Below are positions 8,482 to 16,344 of a stretch of DNA of 55,482 nt, piece after piece. The notes below the pieces were generated by a model that did not search any database, had not been told where the DNA came from, and saw only the letters and a list, made by a program, of their open reading frames with translations. The stretch is from assembly GCA_963977185.1 (NCBI GenBank), contig CAXBNV010000008.1, forward strand, positions 1-55,482, given 5' to 3'. The position numbers and the translations under genes were made by a program. Numbering within the stretch: the stretch's first letter is position 1; every line of letters begins with the position of its first letter. The stretch is from CAXBNV01 sp963977185. GTDB taxonomy: Bacteria; Pseudomonadota; Gammaproteobacteria; JAGOUU01.

Positions 8482-9696
8482 ATGAAATCTAAAAACTTTA
8501 ATCTATATTATTTGTTTCCTTTATTATTGGTTATATACGAATCTGCAGCTTACTTATCAAATGATATGTATTTACCCGCGCTTCCAGATGTAATTCGTGA
8601 TTTATCAACTACTGATTATGGTGGCAGATTAACTTTAACCTTATGGTTTGTCGGATCAGCCAGTATCCAGTTAATACTAGGACCATTATCAGATAAATAT
8701 GGACGAAAACCTATATTAGTTATAAGCGGTCTAATTTACTTCATTACTAATATAGTTTGTGCGATAACGGGTAATATATATTTATTTTTAGCAATGCGCA
8801 TAATTCAAGGGATGGTTGTGTGTGCTGTTATAGTTGCAGGATATGCAGCGATTCATGAACTATTAGATCAAAAAAGAGCTATTTATACAATTGCTTTAAT
8901 GGCTAATATTACTATTCTTGCTCCAGCTTTAGGACCAGTAATTGGGGTAGGTTTTATTGAACTATCTAGTTGGAGATTAATTTTTTGGTTTATTGCAGGT
9001 CTTACTGTTGTTTCAGTAGGTTTGTTAGCATATATTATGCCTGAAAGTTTGGATAAATCTAAAAAAACAGATATAAGCTTTAAAAAATTATTGCCTGATT
9101 ATATAAGCCTTCTTAGGAATAATAAATTTTTAATTTGTACTATAATTCCTTGTTTTAATCTAACAGTCATAATAGCATGGCTGGTTGCAGGGCCTTTTAT
9201 AATCGAAGATTTATATCATAGCACTACTTACTTTGCTATTTATCAGTTAATAATTTTTTCTTTTTACATTGTAGGTGCACAAGTTGTAAAAACATTGATC
9301 AATAAAAACGGCATAGAGAAAACTTTAAATTTTGGTTGTAATGTTATTTTTATATCTGGAATGTCAGCTTTAGCTACTAATTTATTTTTTAATAATTCTA
9401 TATATGGCTTAATTTTATCTTTAAGTATTTTTGGTTTTGGCTCAGCATTATCTTTTTCTAGTTTGCAGCGTTTAGCGGTTGATTCATGTACTGAGCCGAT
9501 GGGAATGCGGATGGCTATTTTTTCTTTATTTATGAGTATCTTTTGTGTAATTAGTTCTTTATATGCATCGAACTTTAATAAAGGTTCATTAGGATTTTTA
9601 TTGTATTTAATAATATTTGTAGCTTTTAGTGCTAATTTTTTAAATAAAATTAGAAAAAACTTATTTTATTCTGTAAATAATGAACAATGCGCGTAG
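8482..9696 (+). CDS. MFS drug-resistance transporter, Bcr/CflA family (second copy)
   Basis: A 12-TM major facilitator exporter, 404 aa, with LGPLSDKYGRKPILVISG as the TM2-TM3 signature and SNDMYLPALPDV near the N-terminus, a hallmark of Bcr/CflA proteins. It overlaps the start of truA by 10 nt, so they share a transcript. It is related to, but clearly diverged from, the exporter at 5167-6393; the pair flanks prmB and asd. The substrate is unknown. Confidence 0.85.
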   Translation: MKSKNFNLYYLFPLLLVIYESAAYLSNDMYLPALPDVIRDLSTTDYGGRLTLTLWFVGSASIQLILGPLSDKYGRKPILVISGLIYFITNIVCAITGNIYLFLAMRIIQGMVVCAVIVAGYAAIHELLDQKRAIYTIALMANITILAPALGPVIGVGFIELSSWRLIFWFIAGLTVVSVGLLAYIMPESLDKSKKTDISFKKLLPDYISLLRNNKFLICTIIPCFNLTVIIAWLVAGPFIIEDLYHSTTYFAIYQLIIFSFYIVGAQVVKTLINKNGIEKTLNFGCNVIFISGMSALATNLFFNNSIYGLILSLSIFGFGSALSFSSLQRLAVDSCTEPMGMRMAIFSLFMSIFCVISSLYASNFNKGSLGFLLYLIIFVAFSANFLNKIRKNLFYSVNNEQCA

Positions 9697-10448
9697 TTTT
9701 AGATTTAGCATATGACGGCACTAGATACCGTGGCTGGCAAAAACAAAAAGAGTCTAGTTTTTTGACAGTACAAGGAGAGCTAGAAAAAGCCTTAAAGATT
9801 ATTTTAGATGTTGAGCAGATAAATACAGTATGCGCAGGAAGAACAGATAAAGGAGTTCATGCCTTAAGTCAAATAGTTCATTTTGATACAGATAAAACAC
9901 GAGAAATAAACGCCTATACTAAAGGGCTAAATAGTTTTTTACCAAAAGATATTTCAATCTCTAATGCAAGATTTGACAATAGTGATTTTCATGCACGGTT
10001 TAGCGCTAAACAGCGTACTTATAAATACTTTATTTATTCAAGTAAATATAGAAATGCTTTATTAAATAATAAGATGACTTGGGTTTGTTATGATTTAGAT
10101 TTAGAGTCAATGCAAAATGGAGCAAATTATTTATTAGGCGAACATGATTTCTCATCTTTTAGAGGTCCACATTGCCAATCTTTAACCCCTGTTAGAAAAG
10201 TACTTGATATTAAAATATCTAAAGATAAACATTATTTATTAAATAATGTAAATTTAATTTGTGTTGAAATTACGGCAAATGCTTTTTTACATAATATGGT
10301 GCGTAATATTGTTGGAGTTTTGTTACATGTAGGCAAAGGAGCTAAAGAATACTCTTGGGTTTTAGATGTTTTAAAAGCCAAAAATAGATCAGCTGCTGTT
10401 AATACCGCAAAGCCTGATGGTCTTTACTTGTATCAAGTAAAATATTAA
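9687..10448 (+). CDS. truA: tRNA pseudouridine(38-40) synthase
   Basis: TruA converts uridines 38-40 in the tRNA anticodon stem-loop to pseudouridine. The N-terminus RVVLDLAYDGTRYRGWQ and the catalytic-aspartate motif AGRTDKGVHALSQ are intact, as is the C-terminal AFLHNMVRNIVG segment. The length (253 aa) is typical. Its ATG lies inside the last codons of the MFS gene, indicating translational coupling. Confidence 0.95.
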   Translation: MRVVLDLAYDGTRYRGWQKQKESSFLTVQGELEKALKIILDVEQINTVCAGRTDKGVHALSQIVHFDTDKTREINAYTKGLNSFLPKDISISNARFDNSDFHARFSAKQRTYKYFIYSSKYRNALLNNKMTWVCYDLDLESMQNGANYLLGEHDFSSFRGPHCQSLTPVRKVLDIKISKDKHYLLNNVNLICVEITANAFLHNMVRNIVGVLLHVGKGAKEYSWVLDVLKAKNRSAAVNTAKPDGLYLYQVKY

Positions 10449-10703
10449 AGTTTATTTTGTGTTCTGATGTTGCTTTAAGAGAAGGGTGATTTCCAAAGTG
10501 TGGAATATATTTTGTATCATAATTCCTTGTCTTATAAACTTCTGGCGTTCTATCTGATATATATTGAGTTAAAAGTTATTATCGTCATGCCAATTGAGCA
10601 CTCTCTCTAATACAGCTATAATCTTATCAGAACCAAATTTTTTTAGCTGATAATTTGCTAACTATATCACCAGTTAATTGTAAGCGTCAAAAAATCACCA
10701 TAT
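10449..10703 (-). pseudogene. Decayed gene remnant, unidentified
   Basis: On the minus strand, stretches of plausible protein appear but in broken frames. One reads LQLTGDIVSKLSA, continues after a frameshift in a poly-A run (about 10637-10643) as KKFGSDKIIAVLERVLNW, and ends in stops. Another reads SDRTPEVYKTRNYDTKYIP and continues into FGNHPSLKATSEH before running into truA. Codon texture is protein-like but no intact ORF remains. I cannot name the family. It lies between truA and nsrR, at the left edge of the nitric oxide block. Confidence 0.4.
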
Positions 10704-10713
10704 AAATAAATTA

Positions 10714-11163
10714 TTATAGATTTTTATTATTTGGCTTAATTAATATATTTTCCAATTCTTTATTATTTTGGATTATATCTCTTAAGGTATATTGCTCAAG
10801 CGTTTGAATAAAGTTTTTTTTAGCTTCACATAAAATTTTCTTTAATTTACAAACTGGCGATATCACGCATTTATTATTACGTTTATCAAAGCATTCTACA
10901 ATAAAAAAATTAGGTTCAATTTTTTGAACTAAATTTCCAAGATTTATTAAATCAGGTGTTGTATTTAGTAAAAGTCCACCACCTTTCCCTCTAATAGTTT
11001 TTAAAATATTATGTTTACTTAATTGATGTACTACCTTCATTAAATGATTTTTTGAAATATTATAACTTAATGCTATTTCAGCGATAGTGCATGTTTTTCC
11101 ATCTTGTAATGCTATATAAATAAGTGCGCGTAAAGAATAATCAGTAAATTGTGTAAGCTGCAT
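10714..11163 (-). CDS. nsrR: Rrf2-family nitric oxide-sensing repressor
   Basis: NsrR is a dimeric iron-sulfur repressor that lets go of DNA when its cluster reacts with NO. The N-terminus MQLTQFTDYSLRALIYIAL and the winged-helix SYNISKNHLMKVVHQLSK are typical of the family. The three cluster cysteines are visible in VECFDKRNNKCVISPVCKLK. The length (149 aa) is normal. It is divergent from the hemoglobin gene across a 43-bp perfect palindrome of NsrR type, so it probably represses both directions. Confidence 0.9.
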   Translation of the reverse strand: MQLTQFTDYSLRALIYIALQDGKTCTIAEIALSYNISKNHLMKVVHQLSKHNILKTIRGKGGGLLLNTTPDLINLGNLVQKIEPNFFIVECFDKRNNKCVISPVCKLKKILCEAKKNFIQTLEQYTLRDIIQNNKELENILIKPNNKNL

Positions 11164-11202
11164 AGTAACCTTCTTTTTTATGAAATATTTGCATATTTAG
11201 TT

Positions 11203-11245
11203 AATAAATTATAAGATGTATTTAAAATACATCTTATAATTTATT
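11203..11245. promoter_or_regulatory. NsrR operator: 43-bp perfect palindrome
   Basis: Two 21-nt arms (11203-11223 and 11225-11245) are perfectly complementary around a central A at 11224. The core AAGATGTATTT-A-AAATACATCTT (11213-11235) agrees closely with the described gammaproteobacterial NsrR motif (AAGATGCATTT-type inverted repeat). It lies between the divergent nsrR and truncated hemoglobin genes. TATAAT-like -10 boxes sit in both arms (e.g. 11235-11240 on the plus strand), so bound NsrR would block both promoters. Confidence 0.85.
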
Positions 11246-11262
11246 GTTAGGAGAACTTAATT

Positions 11263-11634
11263 ATGACTGATTCTACATTATTTGAAAGACTGGGTGGACA
11301 AAATGCTGTCAATACGGCTGTAGATATTTTTTATCGCAAGGTTTTAGTTAATGATAAGGTTAATTATTTTTTTGAAGGAGTAGATATGGAAAAACAAATT
11401 CAAAAACAAAAAGGGTTCTTAACAATGGTATTTGGAGGTCCTAATAATTACACTGGAAATGATATGCGTGAAGGTCATCGTCACTTAATAGAAAAGGGTT
11501 TAAATGATACTCATGTAGATATTATTATTGAGCTTCTTGGTAGTACTTTAACAGAACTTGGTGCTAAAGAAGAAGATATAACAAAAGTTGCGGCTATTGC
11601 AAATAGTGTTAGAGATGATGTTTTAAATCGTTAA
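11263..11634 (+). CDS. Group 1 truncated hemoglobin
   Basis: A small heme protein (123 aa) of the 2-over-2 globin fold that in related bacteria converts NO to nitrate or binds O2. The opening LFERLGGQNAV, the distal FYRKVL (Tyr B10), the FGGPNNYTG turn and the proximal His in REGHRHLIEKGL identify group 1. It follows an AGGAG ribosome binding site and the NsrR palindrome, and is 4 nt from the downstream reductase gene. Together these suggest a two-part NO dioxygenase. Confidence 0.9.
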   Translation: MTDSTLFERLGGQNAVNTAVDIFYRKVLVNDKVNYFFEGVDMEKQIQKQKGFLTMVFGGPNNYTGNDMREGHRHLIEKGLNDTHVDIIIELLGSTLTELGAKEEDITKVAAIANSVRDDVLNR

Positions 11635-11638
11635 GTTT

Positions 11639-12610
11639 ATGTCTAATATTATATATAATAAAAAAAGTTATTCAGTTGATGGAACTGACTCGGTTTTAGA
11701 TACTTTACAAAAACAAGGGGTTGATTTTCCTTTTTCTTGTAAAATAGGAACGTGTCAATCATGTCTTGCTAAGCTGGTTGATGGTTGTGTTCCGCCTGAA
11801 TCTCAAAAAGGATTAAAGCCTACGCTAGTTGTAAAAAAATACTTTCTTACTTGTCAGTGTAAACCAACTGAAGATATATCAATAGAATTACCTAAGCAAA
11901 ATGACACGGATATTTATTCAAAAATTGTAGACCTATCCATGCTTAATCATAATGTATTAAGAGTTAGAGTTTCTATAGATAAAGCAAGTGATTTTAAACC
12001 TGGACAATATATTAATCTTGTTGCTTCAAGGCATCTTGTCCGGAGTTATTCAATAGCAAATATACCTAAAGATTATATTGAATTGCATATAAAGCTGATG
12101 CCTAATGGTTTAATGAGTAATTGGTTGACTCATCAAGCCGAAGTAGGCTCGTCTGTTTCAATTAGAGGTCCAATGGGAGATTGCTTTTATTATAATCCTG
12201 AAAATCAATCCTTCCCCATAGTTTTAGCTGGAACTGGTACAGGCGTGGCTCCACTTATAGGTATAGTTAATCACGTTTTAAAAAGTAAACATGATGGTAA
12301 AATCATTTTAATACATGGTGGTGTCCATGATGCTGATTTATATTTTCATAATGAATTAATAATGCTTCAAAACAAGCATACTAATTTTAAGTACATACCA
12401 TGTGTTTTAAATGATAGTAAGTTAATACAAAAAGCATCTATTGAAAATTTACTTATTCAAAGTTTTGAAGGTATTGTAGAAAAAGTTCGTCTTTTTATTT
12501 GTGGTCCAGAAGAAACTACTAATAAATTAAAAATTAAAGCTTTTTTGGCTGGAGTACCCTCATCATTTATTTATACTGATGCTTTTGTAACAGCATGTTT
12601 TAATTCATAA
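11639..12610 (+). CDS. Ferredoxin-flavin NAD(P)H reductase (hemoglobin partner)
   Basis: A 323-aa electron transfer protein. The N-terminal plant-type 2Fe-2S ferredoxin (about residues 1-90) has cysteines in SCKIGTCQSCLAKL plus a later one in FLTCQC. The C-terminal part has an FAD-binding RSYSIAN and an NAD(P) motif GTGTGVAPLIG. It should pass electrons from NAD(P)H to the heme of the truncated hemoglobin encoded 4 nt upstream. The enzyme class is clear; the partner is inferred from context. Confidence 0.85.
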   Translation: MSNIIYNKKSYSVDGTDSVLDTLQKQGVDFPFSCKIGTCQSCLAKLVDGCVPPESQKGLKPTLVVKKYFLTCQCKPTEDISIELPKQNDTDIYSKIVDLSMLNHNVLRVRVSIDKASDFKPGQYINLVASRHLVRSYSIANIPKDYIELHIKLMPNGLMSNWLTHQAEVGSSVSIRGPMGDCFYYNPENQSFPIVLAGTGTGVAPLIGIVNHVLKSKHDGKIILIHGGVHDADLYFHNELIMLQNKHTNFKYIPCVLNDSKLIQKASIENLLIQSFEGIVEKVRLFICGPEETTNKLKIKAFLAGVPSSFIYTDAFVTACFNS

Positions 12611-12842
12611 ACACAATATATTTATGTTATAACCAACTTTGAAATAACGGTTAAATTTCTAATGGCTTATTATCATATTGATAAATAGTAGAGTTACCTC
12701 TTAGTTTGATTTAAAGATTTAAGACACCTTTTAATCAAGACGGATAACTCTCTGCTTTTCAAGTCGAATGTACGATTAGGTCAGAACTAATACACTTGAA
12801 GGATGGTTTTACCTCCTTTTTCATTAGCTCTCCATTAAGGCG
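12611..12842. other. Intergenic region with degenerate sequence
   Basis: This 232-bp gap lies between the convergent reductase and tehB-like genes. No ORF of useful size is seen; the minus strand holds only a 21-codon ORF beginning MKKEVKPSF behind an RBS-like sequence. The base composition is less AT-rich than most gaps here and matches the tehB-like gene. It may be an edge of transferred DNA. Confidence 0.3.
12799..12821 (+). terminator. Probable rho-independent terminator
   Basis: AAGGATGG and CCTCCTT form a 7-bp stem with one bulged T and a TTTTA loop, followed by a T-run. It would stop transcription from the hemoglobin/reductase operon before it enters the opposing tehB-like gene. Confidence 0.5.
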
Positions 12843-13751
12843 TTATAAGTGCTTTTGAGCAAGCAACTGACCAAAGATACCTTGTTTGGGCTTGCCGTGT
12901 TCATCTAGTTTATGCAGTTGACCTGGCTTTTCTTTGTATTCCAAAATTGACCAGCCACTATCTTGATAAAAATGATACAACTCATTTGTTTTTGCCAGAT
13001 AAGTAAAATTTTCAGGGTAGCTATAGAGTTCTGCCTTGATGGGGAAAACCAGAAAATGCATCCCACCTATTGGGGTTAGCGATTGCATTTTTGTCAGTAA
13101 TGGCTTAATACTTGACTGCTTTAAGAACTGCAGTGCCATGGTAGAGTAGATGAAATCAAATGATTTATCTTTGATTGGAAGTGGTTGGTTCAAATTAAGA
13201 ACATGGGTTTTAATGTTTGATAATTGTTCTTTTGCTGCGATATGACGAATATTTTCGATAGCATCTTCATTCTTATCCACACCGATAATATCGTGCCCAG
13301 ATAAGGAAAAATATAATGGATTTCGACCTGAACCGCAGCCAACATCCAATATCGACATTTTCTCTCGGTCTAGCAGATAAGTTTGATAAATGGTCCATAA
13401 GTCATGATGGATAGGCGCTAGGTGATGTTTTTTTTCAAAATAGCGATGCGATTGGCAGTGAAACTGTAAGGTGGCACTGAATTTAGCACTTGTCGAGGCA
13501 ATTTTATGCCATGATGCAGGAGGTATCATCAGCGAAGGAGATTGCGAGTTTAAGGTATTATAAGAGAGCTCATTTCCATTTCCATCCAGAAAAACAAAAT
13601 CAATAGTACCTTCATTGACTTTTAAGTGTCCCCAGCTTCCTTCTTTGGTACTGTGTTTATCAAGAAAAAATTGAAGGTTTTTCTCGCTGTTTAGTTCGAT
13701 TTGCTTATAGACTTGTAATTTTATATTAGTTTGTTGATAATTGTTCATCAT
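12843..13751 (-). CDS. tehB: TehB-like SAM-dependent methyltransferase with N-terminal cupin-like domain
   Basis: TehB-type proteins methylate tellurite and related chalcogen compounds using SAM. Residues about 1-100 form the extra beta-rich (DUF1971-like) domain seen in longer TehB proteins, with SLMIPPASWHKI. Residues about 105-300 are the class I methyltransferase with SILDVGCGSGRNPLYFSLSGH. The gene is visibly less AT-rich than its neighbours, suggesting recent transfer. Its start overlaps the end of norZ by 26 nt, so it is read from the NO reductase transcript. The real substrate is not known. Confidence 0.8.
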   Translation of the reverse strand: MMNNYQQTNIKLQVYKQIELNSEKNLQFFLDKHSTKEGSWGHLKVNEGTIDFVFLDGNGNELSYNTLNSQSPSLMIPPASWHKIASTSAKFSATLQFHCQSHRYFEKKHHLAPIHHDLWTIYQTYLLDREKMSILDVGCGSGRNPLYFSLSGHDIIGVDKNEDAIENIRHIAAKEQLSNIKTHVLNLNQPLPIKDKSFDFIYSTMALQFLKQSSIKPLLTKMQSLTPIGGMHFLVFPIKAELYSYPENFTYLAKTNELYHFYQDSGWSILEYKEKPGQLHKLDEHGKPKQGIFGQLLAQKHL

Positions 13752-16038
13752 TGTTCTCGCTTATTGTTTTTACATTTAAGTAACACCTAGTTGCAGCATA
13801 TAAAATTGGTAAAATACCAAATATGATGAAAACTAAATCACCAGGTGTTCTTAACCATTCAATTAATCTTGCAGTATTTTGACCGGTGTAAGCTAAACTT
13901 CGTGCGTGCCAGTAACCATTTTGTAAAACATCTTGTAATTGTAATACGCCACCTGGAAATAGACTAAATGCTACCATCATGAACAGCCCTAAATTTAAAC
14001 CGACAAATGAAATTTTTACATATTTTTCTAAATGTCTCCATTGTGAATCTGTAGAAACATGTCGCATCGAAAAAACCATTAAGGTCACTGCTAACATTCC
14101 AAAAACCCCCATCATTGCAGCATGACCGTGATTAGGAGTTAGCATTGTACCAACTTCAAAATAACTGACTATTGGTAAGTTTATCAGAAATCCTAATACT
14201 CCTGCTCCGATAAAATTCCATGCACCTACTGCCATAATAAAATAAAATGTCCATTTGTGAGGAACTGTGATAGGTAGTCCTGATGGAGATTTCTGTGCTT
14301 GAGTAACTTTAACGAAGTCCCAAGCGTCAAGAGTAAGTAAAGTTAAAGGCACGACCTCCATCGCTGAAAAAATTGCACTTAGTGCCATATTGGCTTCACT
14401 ATGACCATTAAAATACCAATGATGCCCTGTTCCAATTAAACCACCACCAAAATAAAGAATAGCATCCAAATAAATTACTCTTAGAGCCGTCTGTCTTGTT
14501 ACTACATTAAGTCCCAATAAGATTACGGCTACTAATACAGTAACAAAAAATTCAAAAAAACCTTCTACCCATAAATGAATAATCCAGAATCGCCAGGTGT
14601 CCACAATTGAAAAATGAGTAGTACTGTCAAAAAACATTGCTGGCAGATAAAAAATTGGAATTGCTAGAGCAGCAAATAAAAAAATACGTGATATTTCAGA
14701 CAATTCTGGGTTTTTAAATACTGGCTTAAGGTTAACTACTAACAATATAAACCAAAAAATCAATGCAAGTGCCAATCCTATCTGCCATGCACGTCCAAGT
14801 TCAAGGTATTCCCAGCCTTGCTGACCAAACCAAAACCAGTATTTGGTCAACCATTGAAAGGTTCCCAGCCATTCACCAATAAGACTACCGATAACTACTA
14901 TCAATAAAGATGAAAACAAGATATGGATAAATAATGAACTATATCTTACTGCTCGTCCGCCAAGCTCATCTACTAAAATTAATGCACCAGCAACGTAAGA
15001 TGTAGCAATCCAAAAGATAGCTAATTGTAGATGCCAAGTTCTCGTAATATTACTCGGAAATATCCACGATAAATCAAAGCCAAAAAAATTGCCTGGCTCA
15101 GCGCGATAGTGAGCAGTAAGGCTGCCAACCAATGATTGTGCTAGAAATAGCAAAGCTACAATGACAAAAAACTTCATGGTTGCGCGCTGATTAAGTGTCG
15201 GTCGCCCAACTTTAAAGCTAGGTGACATAATACTGGGGTTACGTTTCCAGCCTAAGTAATCAAATTTCCCAAATGCCAATAGAACTAGTGCTATACCACC
15301 TAACAATGCAATAAGACTGGCAGCGCTCCAAAAAAGTGCAGTTCCAGAAGGTAGGTTGCCAGCATCAGGATCATACGGAAAATTATTAGTATAGGTTACG
15401 GAGCTATCGGGTCTATTAGTTACAGATGCCCAGGCTGTCCATGCAAAAAAAGCTGTTAAATCCTTAATCTCATCTTCATGTATAATAAAGTTTTTTGGTA
15501 ACCCTCCATTTCCAGAAGGAGAAGTGAAATAATTTCTCCAATTATTAATTTGTTGATAATAAGATGCTATTTCTGCTTCTGTAAATACTAAAGAGTTTGT
15601 TTCTAGATCATAGGAATTTTTTTTTAAAGAACTTCGTACCAATGCGCGTACAATATCTTGCTCATCATTTTCTAAATCAATTAACAATTTTTTATATCTT
15701 TGTTGAGCAATAAAATCACTCATTTGTTCTGTCAAATTATGTAGATATTGTGCTGAAAAATCTGGACCTAAATAAGCTCCATGTCCCCATATACTTCCAT
15801 TATTCATTAAACCGTATTTAAGAAATACCGCTTGTCCTGACAAAATATTATCTTTGCTAAATATTAATTGCTCTTTACTATCTATAACACGTTCAGGTAT
15901 TGGGGGGGCATCATAGTAGACCTTTGAAGTTAGCAGTATTAAAATAGAAAACCCAAATACCATTACAATGACTACTGCTCGTCTCCACCATGGTGATAAA
16001 TCATCAGTGGTAGTAAGTATACTTTCATTGTTGTTCAT
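13726..16038 (-). CDS. norZ: Quinol-dependent nitric oxide reductase (qNOR)
   Basis: A single-subunit membrane enzyme that reduces two NO to N2O using quinol. It has about 14 TM helices, with an N-terminal periplasmic extension after the first TM (about residues 40-220) that distinguishes qNOR from cytochrome c-linked NorB. Heme and non-heme iron ligands are visible in RTWHLQLAIFW (about 333), HLWVEGFFEFF (about 489), GTGHHWYFNG (about 538) and NHGHAAMMG (about 636). I start it at ATG 16038, which has AAGGA 7 nt upstream. It is likely part of the NsrR regulon, though no NsrR palindrome is visible directly upstream. Confidence 0.93.
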   Translation of the reverse strand: MNNNESILTTTDDLSPWWRRAVVIVMVFGFSILILLTSKVYYDAPPIPERVIDSKEQLIFSKDNILSGQAVFLKYGLMNNGSIWGHGAYLGPDFSAQYLHNLTEQMSDFIAQQRYKKLLIDLENDEQDIVRALVRSSLKKNSYDLETNSLVFTEAEIASYYQQINNWRNYFTSPSGNGGLPKNFIIHEDEIKDLTAFFAWTAWASVTNRPDSSVTYTNNFPYDPDAGNLPSGTALFWSAASLIALLGGIALVLLAFGKFDYLGWKRNPSIMSPSFKVGRPTLNQRATMKFFVIVALLFLAQSLVGSLTAHYRAEPGNFFGFDLSWIFPSNITRTWHLQLAIFWIATSYVAGALILVDELGGRAVRYSSLFIHILFSSLLIVVIGSLIGEWLGTFQWLTKYWFWFGQQGWEYLELGRAWQIGLALALIFWFILLVVNLKPVFKNPELSEISRIFLFAALAIPIFYLPAMFFDSTTHFSIVDTWRFWIIHLWVEGFFEFFVTVLVAVILLGLNVVTRQTALRVIYLDAILYFGGGLIGTGHHWYFNGHSEANMALSAIFSAMEVVPLTLLTLDAWDFVKVTQAQKSPSGLPITVPHKWTFYFIMAVGAWNFIGAGVLGFLINLPIVSYFEVGTMLTPNHGHAAMMGVFGMLAVTLMVFSMRHVSTDSQWRHLEKYVKISFVGLNLGLFMMVAFSLFPGGVLQLQDVLQNGYWHARSLAYTGQNTARLIEWLRTPGDLVFIIFGILPILYAATRCYLNVKTISENNDEQLSTN

Positions 16039-16344
16039 AGATTTTTCCTTAATCATGCGTTGATATTTAATAATTATAAAATTGATTTTAAACAATTTAT
16101 ATTAACATAGTTCAAATAATTTATAATCGTAATATTGAAAAATTACGTTTGATAACAATACTAATTAATTATTAGAGCAGACTATACAGATTAATTATCA
16201 GACAATTTATACCAATCCCAATAAATTAAAAAAGTGATATAATTACTATTAATATTTGTAGCTTTGACCATCTGTTTCTATAGGTAACAGAGATAATTTT
16301 GTTTTTATAGATGCTAAAGATAGTAAATTTAAAGACTAAAATAT
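16039..16344. other. Intergenic region upstream of norZ, downstream of pta
   Basis: About 306 bp with no intact gene. It should contain the norZ promoter (minus strand). A short plus-strand frame near 16283-16339 reads IGNRDNFVFIDAKDSKFKD before a stop and may be gene debris or chance. No clear NsrR or NorR operator was found. Confidence 0.35.

Noticed and set aside
16283..16339. Short frame IGNRDNFVFIDAKDSKFKD downstream of pta
   Set aside because: Too short, no start codon context, and frames upstream of it are broken; could be debris but cannot be supported as a gene.
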